A stretch of 17,786 nt of DNA from Spirochaetaceae bacterium (GTDB lineage: Bacteria; Spirochaetota; Spirochaetia; Treponematales; Breznakiellaceae). The stretch lies in contig JAITNZ010000256.1 of NCBI GenBank assembly GCA_031290205.1, forward strand, positions 1 to 17,786. The letters run 5' to 3'. Positions 1 through 7,125 of the stretch are shown here, in pieces. A program made the position numbers and the translations under genes. The notes below the pieces were generated by a model, which searched no databases, was not told the DNA's origin, and saw only the letters and a program-made list of their open reading frames with translations. Numbering within the stretch: position 1 is the stretch's first letter; every line of letters starts with the position of its first letter.

Positions 1-71
1 CCGTAGGGCGTTTATCCAGCGGCATTCGTTGAGGCGTGGCGCAGGTTACACTAACACCAAGCGATGTTGCA

Positions 72-91
72 GGTTCACCTTTAGGTGAGCC
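72..91. repeat. Small perfect hairpin in the left-end intergenic region
   Basis: The sequence GGTTCACCT TT AGGTGAGCC folds as a 9-bp stem (one G-T pair) with a 2-nt loop. It is flanked by GCGATGTTGC on the left and GCAACGCC on the right, which can extend the pairing into a longer imperfect cruciform of roughly 61-108. No poly-T tract follows on either strand, so a terminator role is not supported. The whole stretch 1-264 contains no gene I can support; it holds only structured repeat DNA. Confidence 0.55.
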
Positions 92-97
92 TATGCG

Positions 98-155
98 CCG
101 CAACGCCCCGCTGGGGGGGTGAGGTGCCCCCCCAGACCCCCCGTTAGCAGCGCCC
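98..155 (-). repeat. GC-rich intergenic element, copy C (variant)
   Basis: Read on the minus strand, this stretch has GGCGCTGCTAACGGGGGG at one end and GGGGCGTTGCGG at the other. These two modules are adjacent in the element at 4461-4555. Here they are separated by an extra perfect hairpin, CTGGGGGGG / CCCCCCCAG (111-119 and 127-135, 7-nt loop). A second inverted match, TTAGCAGCGCC (144-154) against GGCGCTGCTA (near 231-240), suggests the element continues to about 241. It lies downstream of the last minus-strand gene. Membership in the same repeat family is an inference from the shared modules. Confidence 0.5.
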
Positions 156-264
156 TTTTCATACTAAGGGCAAAGCTGAAAGTGCCTCAGGCACCGCCTG
201 TGGCGGCGCGGCACCAGCTCAAGTGCGGGAGGCGCTGCTACAAAGGAGGCGCCGTTCCGATGGC

Positions 265-822
265 TTAGCCGGTAGCAGCGGACAACGCGGTTTGCTGCAA
301 CTTGAGGTAGACTTCTTGGGCGGTGTTGAACACGCGCAGCCGTAGTTCCATCAAAGTCTGTTCGGCGGGGTCGAAGCCGATTTTACGCAGGGTGTTGCGG
401 ACACGCGTGCGGTGTCCCATGTATGCCAAATGGAAGGCATCGCGGGGCATTCCTTTGTAGCGGAACCTTGGCTTGCGGGGAAAGGCTTTTTCCGCCGTGC
501 AATAGCCGCGTTCGTCGCCCACGGCTTCCAGCGAGCGAAAGGCATCGTCAAAGTCGCGCATAGCCGCTTCGCAACTGGCACGCCCCTCGATTTCCTCAAG
601 TCGGCTGGATGCAAGTTCCTGCGCAGTATAGATGTATTCTGCAAGCAACATCAGAAATAGATCGCGACTGGACTGAACCTCGCTGAATTCCGTCACTGCC
701 TTAGTAAGTCCAGCATTAAACTTAATTTGTCCCTCCTCCGTTTTGCCTTGAGTACGCAATTCAACGCGGCCATTGGCTATCAACTCCACGGCATTCGTCA
801 TCCTATCGGTCAAGCCAGTCAT
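265..822 (-). CDS. Unrecognised protein, about 185 aa, second gene of a small pair
   Basis: I do not recognise this protein. From the ATG at 822 it has 185 residues. The reading frame stays open upstream to 885, but that start would lie deep inside the preceding gene. The ATG at 822 overlaps the end of the 78-aa gene by 20 bp. A second ATG at 801 follows that gene's TAG by one base (TAGGATG) and is an equally possible reinitiation start, giving 178 aa. The N-terminal half is predicted to be helical and mixed in charge. The C-terminal third is basic and arginine-rich (FPRKPRFRYKG, GHRTRVRNTLRK), which could suit nucleic-acid or partner binding. There is no signal peptide or membrane segment. 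The overlap implies translational coupling to the upstream 78-aa gene, an arrangement also seen in toxin-antitoxin pairs, but no toxin motif is visible. Confidence 0.6.
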   Translation of the reverse strand: MTGLTDRMTNAVELIANGRVELRTQGKTEEGQIKFNAGLTKAVTEFSEVQSSRDLFLMLLAEYIYTAQELASSRLEEIEGRASCEAAMRDFDDAFRSLEAVGDERGYCTAEKAFPRKPRFRYKGMPRDAFHLAYMGHRTRVRNTLRKIGFDPAEQTLMELRLRVFNTAQEVYLKLQQTALSAATG

Positions 823-1039
823 TTCCAAACTCTGCCTCTGCTTCGGCAAGGTTCCAGCCGCTCTTGCGCAGATATTCCACGCCAACCTTTTCCTTCAAAA
901 TCTTCGCCAGATACGGCGACAGGGGGCGCGTCTTGCTCATCGCCATCGCCTCTTCGTACTTGCCGGCTTTTTCCAGTTCATCCGCCTTTCGGCTAATTTC
1001 CGACCGTTCGTCCATGGACATTACCCGATATGTTATCAT
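803..1039 (-). CDS. Unrecognised small protein, 78 aa, first gene of a small pair
   Basis: This is a short, charged, soluble and probably helical protein with no known family that I can name. The ATG at 1039 lies just past the TAA of the upstream flavoprotein gene (stop at 1043-1045). An AGGAG sits 10 nt before it, within the end of that gene, so it looks co-transcribed and coupled. Internal ATGs at residues 7 and 9 are alternative starts (MSMDERSEIS). The middle is Glu/Lys-rich (ADELEKAGKYEEAMAM) and the C-terminus is acidic (NLAEAEAEFGNDWLDR). The following gene starts inside its last codons. It could be a partner or chaperone for that second protein. Nothing links it functionally to glycerol metabolism except position. 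Confidence 0.6.
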   Translation of the reverse strand: MITYRVMSMDERSEISRKADELEKAGKYEEAMAMSKTRPLSPYLAKILKEKVGVEYLRKSGWNLAEAEAEFGNDWLDR

Positions 1040-1042
1040 TTA

Positions 1043-2704
1043 CTACAAACTCCTCGCCGATACGAAGCTGGCGCCGGTCCCGCAGATGTCTTTGACGACG
1101 ACATCGCCGCAGTTCACGCGACTTTTCTTTTCGAGCTTGTCCAAGAGCTTCATCGCCTCGAAGATTTTGCCCTTGTGGATGGGCTTGTCGGTCTTTACCG
1201 GCATGCGCTTCAGCTCGGCGCCCCTGATAATCACCGTCGAGGTGATGACGCGGGTGGGGCTTTGCACTTCCTGCTTGCCATAAGCTTCGCCCTTTTCGCA
1301 AGTGTTGCCCGTTACCTTAAAATCATGCTTCGTGTCGACTTGCAGGCGGCAGCCTTTCGGGCAATTGATGCAGATAAGCTCGACGACGCCGTCGCTGCGG
1401 TCGACGCGGAAGGTCGTGTCGAACTCCTTCTGTTTCTGGGCGCTGTTCACGCTGATAGTAATGTCCCTGCCCGCCGCTTTTTCGAGCGCGCTCTTCAACA
1501 GGGTAATCTTTTCCATTTCGCCGGGCGCTAGATGTTCGCGCTTGAAGGATGCCAGCATATCGTCCCCCGCCTTCACCTCGATCTTCGATTCTTTGTAGAT
1601 TGCCGAGACGCGGAAGAACACTTCCGTCGCCTTTTCGACGTTGGCGGGTCTGACCTTCTGCGGCACGACATAGCCCACGCCCTCCCCATATTTGATGCTG
1701 ATAGGTGCGACCGTCGCGCCGCTGTTTTTTGCCGCCGCCGCATAGACCGCCGCCGCTTTTCCCGCCCGCATTGCTTCGGCGCTGACAAAGTCGACGAGGT
1801 CGTGGACGTGGGCGACGTTACCGCAGGCGAAGATGCCGGGAATTGCCGTCTCCATGTTTTCGTAGACGACCGGTCCGTTGGTCTTGCCGTCGATGGCGAT
1901 GCCGGCGTTGCGGGTCAGCTCGTTTTCGGGGATGAGCCCGACGGAGAGGAGGACGGTGTCGCAGTCATAGACCTGCTCGGTGCCGGGGATCGGCAGGCGG
2001 TTCTCGTCAACTTTTTGGATGACGACCTGCTCGACCCGTTTGTCGCCGCGAATCTCGGTTATCGTGTGGGAAAGGCGGAGGGGGATGTCGTAATCGGACA
2101 GGCACTGGACGAGGTTGCGGGTAAGCCCGCCGGAGTAGGGGAGCACCTCGAACACGCCGAGCACCTTCGCCCCTTCGAGGGTGAGGCGCCGCGCCATGAT
2201 AAGCCCGATGTCGCCGGAACCGAGGATTATCACCCGCTTCCCCACCTGATACCCTTCGATGTTGATATAAAGCTGAGCGGCGCCTGCGGTAAACACGCCG
2301 GCAGGACGCGCCCCAGGAATGCCGATTGCCCCGCGGGGGCGTTCACGGCAGCCCATCGCGAGTATCACCGCCTTGCCTGTTACCGTCATGTAACCTGCGT
2401 CTTTGCTGATAAAATGAACAATGCGGTCGGCGCCTACGTCAAGCACCATCGCGCCGGTAAAAATTTCGATGTCCGTTTCGCGCACCTTCGCGATGAAGCG
2501 CGCCGCATATTCCGGTCCGGTAAGCTCCTCCTTAAAATAATGGAGCCCGAAGCCGTTGTGGATGCACTGATTCAATATGCCGCCGAGGCTGTTGTTCCTT
2601 TCGAGGAGGAGCACATCCTTCGCGCCGCTCTCTTTTGCCGAAAGCGCCGCAGCAAGCCCCGCAGGACCCCCGCCGATAATAACGACATCATACTTTTCCT
2701 TCAT
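1043..2704 (-). CDS. GlpB-like FAD/NAD(P)-dependent oxidoreductase fused to a DUF1667-type Cys-rich domain
   Basis: This 553-aa flavoprotein probably passes electrons from the GlpA-like partner during glycerol-3-phosphate oxidation. The N-terminus has the FAD-binding dinucleotide fold VVIIGGGPAGLAAALSA (about residues 7-23). It is followed by the family signature GGILNQCIHNGFGLHYF (about 41-57) and a second, NAD(P)-type Rossmann motif VIILGSGDIGL. The C-terminal FAD motif GIFACGNVAHVHDLVDF comes near residue 290. A linker region typical of this family follows. From about residue 440 a separate Cys-rich domain begins: CINCPKGC (Cys445, 448, 452), then VTGNTCEKG (Cys469), and Cys532 and Cys541 later. 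This matches DUF1667/COG3862, usually a separate small protein next to these genes, so this looks like a gene fusion. The start overlaps the upstream gene by ATGA. The exact substrate is inferred from the neighbouring glpFK. Confidence 0.85.
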   Translation of the reverse strand: MKEKYDVVIIGGGPAGLAAALSAKESGAKDVLLLERNNSLGGILNQCIHNGFGLHYFKEELTGPEYAARFIAKVRETDIEIFTGAMVLDVGADRIVHFISKDAGYMTVTGKAVILAMGCRERPRGAIGIPGARPAGVFTAGAAQLYINIEGYQVGKRVIILGSGDIGLIMARRLTLEGAKVLGVFEVLPYSGGLTRNLVQCLSDYDIPLRLSHTITEIRGDKRVEQVVIQKVDENRLPIPGTEQVYDCDTVLLSVGLIPENELTRNAGIAIDGKTNGPVVYENMETAIPGIFACGNVAHVHDLVDFVSAEAMRAGKAAAVYAAAAKNSGATVAPISIKYGEGVGYVVPQKVRPANVEKATEVFFRVSAIYKESKIEVKAGDDMLASFKREHLAPGEMEKITLLKSALEKAAGRDITISVNSAQKQKEFDTTFRVDRSDGVVELICINCPKGCRLQVDTKHDFKVTGNTCEKGEAYGKQEVQSPTRVITSTVIIRGAELKRMPVKTDKPIHKGKIFEAMKLLDKLEKKSRVNCGDVVVKDICGTGASFVSARSL

Positions 2705-4143
2705 CTTACGCCTCCCTGTTTTGTCTCGCCGGTAACGATGAACATTCCCGCGCGGTCTTTCATGATTGCTTCCGGCTTGAGCCCCAGATGTTTTTGAATG
2801 AGTTCGAGGACGCGCGGTCCGCAGAAGCCGCCCTGGCAGCGCCCCATGCCCGGCGTGCAGCGCCGCTTTACCGCATCAAGCGAGCGCGGCGGAACGGGGC
2901 GCTTCAGCGCGTCGACTATTTCTCCTTCGGTTACGGTTTCGCAGCGGCAGACAATCGTGCCGTAGAGGGGGTTTTCTTTGACGGCCGCCCTCTTTTCCGC
3001 TTCGCTCATCTCTTTGAAGCGCCGCACCCGCCGCTTGCCCACGAATGCGGGGTTCGGCTTTGATTCCAAGCCCGCCGCGTGAAGCTGTTTTGCCACTTCG
3101 CGGGCAATTGAAGGGGCGGAGCTGAGTCCGGGTGATTTGATTCCTGCTATGTTGAAAAAGCCGGGGCATTCTTTCGATTCGCCTACGATAAAGTCTTCGC
3201 GCCCCGCATCGGCGCGGAGTCCGGAAAAGTTCCTGATTGACGCGCGGAAGTTGACGCTCGGCACGACTCGCACCGCGTTTTTTTTCACATAGTCGAGCCC
3301 TTGGGCGCTTGTCGAAAAATCCCCGCGCGCCCAGTCCTTGCTATCCGGTCCCACGATGATGTTCCCATGGACGGTCGGACTGACGAGGACGCCCTTCCCC
3401 AGCTTTGAGGGGCAGGGAAACACGACGGCGCTCACGAGGGCGCTTTCCGTCGTATCGAGGATATAGTATTCGCCGCTCTTTGCCGTAATCGAAAAATGCT
3501 TTGACTCCCCCGCCATTTCGCTTATCAGGTCGGAATTGACTCCGGCGGCGTTCACGACAAAACGCGCCTTGAAATCGCCCTTGTTCGTCGAGACCGTCCA
3601 GCCCTCTTTTTCTTTTTTGATGCCGGCGACCACGCACTCAAGCTCGATCTTCGCGCCGCCTTCCACGGCGCACTCAGCCTGCGCTATGGCAAGCTCCCAT
3701 GGAGACACAATCCCCGCGCTCGGCGCATAGAGGGCGCACTTTACGTCGCGGCTTAAGTTCGGCTCCATCTTGAACAGCGCTTCCGTCTCGATGATTTTTA
3801 GTCCGGGGACGCCGTTTTTAGTGCCTTTTTCAAGGAGTTTTTCTATTGATTTCCGGTCATCATCATCGAAGCCGACGACGAGAGAGCCGATTTTTTTATA
3901 CATGATATCGAGGTCTTTCGACAGTTGTTCGATAAGCGCGTTGCCTTCTACATTAAAACGCGCCATTTCCGTCCCCGGTTCCGGGTCGTATCCTGCATGA
4001 ACGATCGCGCTATTCGCCTTCGTCGTCCCGCAAGCAATATCATTTTCCTTTTCCACCAACAAGGTGCCGAGTTTGTAGCGGCTCAACTCATACAAAAGCG
4101 AACACCCGCACACCCCCCCACCGATTATTATGACGTCTAACAT
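2701..4143 (-). CDS. glpA: GlpA-like FAD-dependent glycerol-3-phosphate dehydrogenase with BFD-type [2Fe-2S] domain
   Basis: This 480-aa protein belongs to the DAO/GlpA/LhgO flavoprotein family. It likely oxidises sn-glycerol-3-phosphate to dihydroxyacetone phosphate. The N-terminus shows the FAD fold VIIIGGGVCGCSLLYELSR (about residues 4-22) and the substrate-side segment CGTTKANSAIVHAGYD (about 38-53). The C-terminus has a bacterioferritin-associated-ferredoxin-like cluster domain: VCRCETVTEGEI (Cys399, Cys401), then CTPGMGRCQGGFC (Cys429, 436, 441), as in GlpA and in the related clostridial and treponemal proteins. The start has GAGAGG 8 nt before the ATG. It overlaps the GlpB-like gene by 4 bp (ATGA), and glpK-glpF lie upstream. 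Related members oxidise L-2-hydroxyglutarate, so the substrate is assigned from context. The glpA symbol is therefore a family-level name. Confidence 0.82.
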   Translation of the reverse strand: MLDVIIIGGGVCGCSLLYELSRYKLGTLLVEKENDIACGTTKANSAIVHAGYDPEPGTEMARFNVEGNALIEQLSKDLDIMYKKIGSLVVGFDDDDRKSIEKLLEKGTKNGVPGLKIIETEALFKMEPNLSRDVKCALYAPSAGIVSPWELAIAQAECAVEGGAKIELECVVAGIKKEKEGWTVSTNKGDFKARFVVNAAGVNSDLISEMAGESKHFSITAKSGEYYILDTTESALVSAVVFPCPSKLGKGVLVSPTVHGNIIVGPDSKDWARGDFSTSAQGLDYVKKNAVRVVPSVNFRASIRNFSGLRADAGREDFIVGESKECPGFFNIAGIKSPGLSSAPSIAREVAKQLHAAGLESKPNPAFVGKRRVRRFKEMSEAEKRAAVKENPLYGTIVCRCETVTEGEIVDALKRPVPPRSLDAVKRRCTPGMGRCQGGFCGPRVLELIQKHLGLKPEAIMKDRAGMFIVTGETKQGGVR

Positions 4144-4191
4144 TTTTTTGCCTCTCGTTTTTTCCCTTTTGAATGATAAATCATTTGTTAC

Positions 4192-4197
4192 ATTATA
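4192..4197 (-). promoter_or_regulatory. Perfect -10 hexamer (TATAAT) upstream of the glpA-like gene
   Basis: On the minus strand GACTATAATGTAAC lies about 50 bp upstream of the ATG at 4143. No good -35 hexamer exists at 16-18 bp spacing, because that position is occupied by the G-rich repeat beginning at 4215 (TACCCC on the minus strand). This may be a weak or activator-dependent promoter. Its function is inferred from the -10 match and the 456-bp gap after glpK. Confidence 0.4.
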
Positions 4198-4214
4198 GTC
4201 TATTTCAGTTTGAA

Positions 4215-4341
4215 GGGGTATGGGGTATGGGGTTTAGGGTTTGGGGTTTCATCCGATATATTCTGGTTATCGCCGTGCAATTTCACGGTAGTATCAGAAC
4301 ATTTCAAATCGTAATTCCCCATACCCCCGACCCTATACCCC
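4215..4341. repeat. Telomere-like G-rich tract and its inverted C-rich partner
   Basis: The plus strand at 4215-4250 is a run of short G4 blocks separated by TAT or TTT (GGGGTATGGGGTATGGGG, then GGGTTTGGGGTTTC). At 4317-4341 the complementary type CCCCATACCCCCGACC occurs, so the two can pair as a long imperfect hairpin. The G-rich arm also has at least four G-runs spaced by three bases, which suits a G-quadruplex. It lies in the gene-free gap 4144-4599 between the glpA-like gene and the end of glpK, just beyond the glpA -10 box. Confidence 0.65.
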
Positions 4342-4587
4342 ATCTTCGGGTGTCCGCCACAGGCGGTTTCAGCCTTGCCTATGGTAAGACATGGGCTATT
4401 TTTACGCAGGGGGCGTTGCGCCCGCCTTAGTCGGCTTATGCCATCGCTTTTATTCGAGATGGCGCCCGCTAACGGGGGGGGCGTTGCGGGGGGACTCCCC
4501 CGCAGAGGGGGTAGCGCGCAACGCAGTGCGCGCGTAGGGGGAGACTTCCCCCCTCTTCCTCTTCCCCATACCCCCGACCCTATACCC
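4315..4587. repeat. Perfect 26-bp direct repeats flanking a GC-rich element
   Basis: An identical 26-bp C-rich sequence occurs at 4315-4340 and 4562-4587. Both copies begin TTCCCCATACCCCC and end CCTATACCC. They bracket 221 bp that contains small hairpins (4361-4375, CCGCC-ACA-GGCGG; 4440-4463, GCCATC/GATGGC) and GC-rich copy A (4461-4555). The layout could reflect insertion of one repeat family into another, or recombination between repeats. No coding sequence is supported here. Confidence 0.75.
4461..4555 (+). repeat. GC-rich intergenic hairpin element, copy A
   Basis: About 90 bp matches, on the opposite strand, the element at 10024-10110 with few differences. In order it contains CGCTAACGGGG, GGCGTTGCGG, a G6/C5 hairpin, GCAGAGGGGGTA, and a 7-bp stem GCGCGCA / TGCGCGC (4514-4520 and 4527-4533) closed by ACGCAG. 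It ends in a G-run/C-run hairpin near 4535-4555. The element lies downstream of glpK, whose stop is at 4600. It is an interspersed non-coding repeat whose stems are conserved between copies. Confidence 0.75.
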
Positions 4588-4599
4588 TGTTCCCCTTCT

Positions 4600-6096
4600 T
4601 CAATTCTTCTCCCAGCCCAGCGATCTCTTGACCGCTTCTTTCCAGCCGGCTACGAGTTTGGCGCGGTAGTCGGCGGCGATGGCGGGTTTGAAGACGCGGT
4701 CAACGGCGACATTTTTGACGATGTCGTTTTTATCCGCATAGTAACCCACGGCGAGTCCGGCGAGATACACTGCGCCGAGCGCCGTGCTTTCGATTACTTT
4801 CGGGCGGACGACTTCGGTGTTCAGCACATCAGCCTGAAACTGCATGAGGAAGTTGTTCGCTGTGGCGCCGCCGTCGACGCGGATTGCCTTAATCGGCACG
4901 CCGGCATCGGCTTCCATCGCCTTGATGACATCGTGGCTCTGATAGGCAAGCGATTCGACGGTTGCGCGGATAAAGTGCTCTTTCGTCGTGCCGCGGGTAA
5001 GCCCTAAGATTGCGCCGCGGGCATACTGATCCCAGTAAGGTGCGCCGAGCCCGACGAATGCCGGCACGACATAGACGCCGCCGGTATCGGGAACTTTTGT
5101 CGCATAGGCTTCGCTGAACGCCGCATTGTCGATCATCCGCAGCCCGTCTCGTATCCATTGGATCGCCGCGCCGGCGACGAACACGCTCCCTTCGAGGGCG
5201 TATTCAACTTTGCCGTCCAGTCCCCACGCAATCGTCGTGAGGAGCCCGTTCTTCGAGGTAACGGCTTTCGTGCCCGTGTTCATCAGGATGAAGCAGCCGG
5301 TGCCGTAGGTGTTCTTGACGAGCCCCGCGTCGAAGCAGCATTGACCGAAGAGCGCCGCCTGCTGGTCGCCGGCGATTCCCGCTATCGGCACTTCGCCGCC
5401 TAAGAATTCCGCCGCCGTGTTCCCGTATACGCAGGAAGAGGGTTTTGCTTCGGGGAGCATCGCCTTGGGGATGTTGAATTCTTTGAGAATCTCGTCGTCC
5501 CACTGGAGTTTGTGGATGTTGAAGAGCATCGTCCGCGAAGCGTTGCTGTAGTCGGTAATGTGGACTTTCCCCTTGGTGAGGTTCCAGACGAGCCATGTGT
5601 CGATGTTGCCGAAGAGCAGCTCGCCTTTTTCGGCTTTTGCCCGCGCACCGGGGACATTTTCGAGGATCCAGCGGATCTTCGTGCCCGAGAAATAGGCATC
5701 GACGACTAAGCCTGTTTTTTCTTTAACTGCCTTGTCAAAACCCTTCGCCTTGAGGGTGTCGCAGTATTCCGCCGTTCGTCGGCATTGCCAGACGATTGCG
5801 TTATAGACGGGTTTGCCGGTGGCTTTTTCCCAGACGACGGTCGTCTCGCGCTGGTTGGTGATGCCAATCGCCGCAATGTCTTTCGCGTCGATACCCGCCC
5901 GCGTCTTCGCCTCGGCTAAGACGCCAATTTGCGTCGACCAGATTTCCATCGGGTCGTGCTCGACCCAGCCCGGTTTCGGGAAGATCTGGGTGAATTCTTT
6001 CTGGGCGCTCTGAATGATGTTGCCCTGCTTGTCAAAGACGATCGAACGGGAGCTTGTCGTTCCCTGATCGAGCGCTACTAAATACTTTCCTGCCAT
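4600..6096 (-). CDS. glpK: Glycerol kinase
   Basis: This cytoplasmic ATP-dependent kinase converts glycerol to sn-glycerol-3-phosphate and traps glycerol entering through the facilitator encoded just upstream. At 498 aa it has the normal length for GlpK (FGGY carbohydrate kinase family). It opens with the phosphate-binding loop YLVALDQGTTSSRSIVFD (residues 5-22). It contains the family blocks INQRE-like GITNQRETTVVWEKATG, NAIVWQCRRTAEYC, GNIDTWLVWNLTKG, AGIAGDQQAALFGQCCF and TYGTGCFILMNTG, and the C-terminal ATP-site block IRVDGGATANNFLMQFQADVLN. The ATG at 6096 follows AAGGAG by 5 nt. It starts 12 bp after the glpF stop, so glpF-glpK is one operon. The glpA-like and glpB-like genes downstream use the product. 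No damage is seen. Confidence 0.97.
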   Translation of the reverse strand: MAGKYLVALDQGTTSSRSIVFDKQGNIIQSAQKEFTQIFPKPGWVEHDPMEIWSTQIGVLAEAKTRAGIDAKDIAAIGITNQRETTVVWEKATGKPVYNAIVWQCRRTAEYCDTLKAKGFDKAVKEKTGLVVDAYFSGTKIRWILENVPGARAKAEKGELLFGNIDTWLVWNLTKGKVHITDYSNASRTMLFNIHKLQWDDEILKEFNIPKAMLPEAKPSSCVYGNTAAEFLGGEVPIAGIAGDQQAALFGQCCFDAGLVKNTYGTGCFILMNTGTKAVTSKNGLLTTIAWGLDGKVEYALEGSVFVAGAAIQWIRDGLRMIDNAAFSEAYATKVPDTGGVYVVPAFVGLGAPYWDQYARGAILGLTRGTTKEHFIRATVESLAYQSHDVIKAMEADAGVPIKAIRVDGGATANNFLMQFQADVLNTEVVRPKVIESTALGAVYLAGLAVGYYADKNDIVKNVAVDRVFKPAIAADYRAKLVAGWKEAVKRSLGWEKN

Positions 6097-6108
6097 GATA
6101 ACTCCTTT

Positions 6109-6828
6109 TTAGTGCGGGAAAACCGCTGCTGCCGCGACAGCGCCGAGGACGGCGCCGATGATGGGACCCACAACAGGGATCCACGAATAGCTCCAATCTG
6201 AGCTGCCCTTCCCCTTAATCGGGAGGATCGCGTGCATAATGCGGGGACCGAGGTCACGAGCGGGGTTGATCGCGTATCCGGTGGTGCCGCCCAGCGAAAT
6301 GCCGATGGTGAGGATAACTGCCCACGCGCGCCAGGTGCCGATTGCGCCAAGCCCGCCGTCAGACGCTTGCCCCACGCCATAGCTAAGCGTGAAGAGCAAA
6401 ACGAAGGTGCCGATAACTTCGCAGATGAAGTTCAAGAGCGGGTTGCGGATTGCCGGTCCCGTACAAAATACGGCGAGCTTGCTCCCCTGATCTTCGGTGG
6501 CATCAAAGTGGTCTTTGTGCATAACCCAGACAAGCCCCGCTCCCACAAACGCGCCCAGAAATTGGGCAACGATGTAGCCGGGGACCAATGCCCACGGCGT
6601 AATGTGGACAACTGCCAGCGCAATAGTGAGCGCCGGATTAAAGTGAGCGCCGGAAGCGGCGCCGAACATAAGCGCGGGCACCAAGACTGCGGTAGCCCAT
6701 CCAACCGTGATAACAATCCATCCGGAATTGTTTCCTTTGGTTCCCTTAAGAACCACATTCGCAACGACGCCATCACCTAACAAGATGAGGAACGCCGTCC
6801 CGATAAACTCAGCGAGAAAAGGATGCAT
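6109..6828 (-). CDS. glpF: Glycerol uptake facilitator (MIP/aquaglyceroporin family)
   Basis: This 239-aa inner-membrane channel allows facilitated diffusion of glycerol. Both pore half-helix signatures are present: HFNPALTIAL (NPA at residues 64-66) and YAINPARDLGPRI (NPA at 188-190). The Asp after NPAR (Asp192) is typical of glycerol-conducting members rather than pure water channels. Hydrophobic segments fit six transmembrane helices, starting with the N-terminal AEFIGTAFLILLGDGVVANV. The ATG at 6828 is preceded by AAGGAG with 8-nt spacing. It is first in the glpF-glpK operon behind the promoter at 6911-6939. A water/urea aquaglyceroporin is a minor alternative, but linkage to glpK makes glycerol most likely. 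Confidence 0.96.
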   Translation of the reverse strand: MHPFLAEFIGTAFLILLGDGVVANVVLKGTKGNNSGWIVITVGWATAVLVPALMFGAASGAHFNPALTIALAVVHITPWALVPGYIVAQFLGAFVGAGLVWVMHKDHFDATEDQGSKLAVFCTGPAIRNPLLNFICEVIGTFVLLFTLSYGVGQASDGGLGAIGTWRAWAVILTIGISLGGTTGYAINPARDLGPRIMHAILPIKGKGSSDWSYSWIPVVGPIIGAVLGAVAAAAVFPH

Positions 6829-6843
6829 ACATTTAACTCCTTT

Positions 6844-6870
6844 GATTCATTTTTTGATTAAAGATGAATC
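6844..6870 (-). promoter_or_regulatory. Leader hairpin directly before the glpF ribosome binding site
   Basis: On the minus strand GATTCAT ... ATGAATC gives a perfect 7-bp A/T-rich stem with a 13-nt loop. Its 3' arm abuts AAAGGAG of glpF. It lies in the 5' leader of about 75 nt predicted from the promoter at 6911-6939. It could modulate access to the ribosome binding site, but the stem is weak and no known riboswitch or GlpP-type antiterminator pattern is recognised. Confidence 0.35.
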
Positions 6871-6910
6871 TCCCAAATTTTTTATTACAGGTAAACCCTG
6901 CTATTTATGA

Positions 6911-6939
6911 ATTCTAAACCATGTTTCTTAATTTGTCAA
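6911..6939 (-). promoter_or_regulatory. Near-consensus housekeeping promoter for glpF-glpK
   Basis: On the minus strand TTGACA (6934-6939) is separated by exactly 17 bp from TAGAAT (6911-6916). The -35 matches 6 of 6 and the -10 matches 5 of 6 consensus positions. The DNA upstream (6940-7030) is very A/T-rich with phased A and T runs, resembling an UP element. The start site would be near 6904, about 75 nt before the glpF ATG. Confidence 0.85.
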
Positions 6940-7029
6940 AACAAATTTTGCAAATTTTGCAATTTTGTGATTAACAAGTGATAATTGACATCAGATTGTA
7001 ACAGTTTGTAATATGTATAAAATTTTTAA

Positions 7030-7047
7030 CGGCGCACGGATGCGCCG
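7030..7047 (-). terminator. Hairpin with following A/T tract between frr and glpF
   Basis: CGGCGCA / TGCGCCG forms a perfect 7-bp GC-rich stem with a 4-nt loop. Read on the minus strand it is followed by TTAAAAATTTT, an imperfect U-tract. It could be a backup terminator for the rpsB-tsf-frr operon placed just upstream of the glpF promoter. The tract is interrupted by A residues, so efficiency is uncertain. Confidence 0.45.
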
Positions 7048-7125
7048 CTTCTTCCCGAATAATTCCAGCCATTCTAGTATTTAGTCAGTAATGAAAATGT
7101 GGGGAGTTACAGGACGAATAAGAAA

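Noticed and set aside
61..160. Integron attC site or gene-cassette boundary near the left end
   Set aside because: The hairpins and the small unknown genes suggested a cassette, but I could not find paired core sites (GTTRRRY and RYYYAAC) in the right places. The repeat-family explanation fits better.
773..2797. Long plus-strand open frames at 773-1531 and 1532-2797
   Set aside because: They are shadows antisense to the flavoprotein gene, a common effect of its GC-biased codon use. The minus-strand frame carries clear FAD and Cys motifs.
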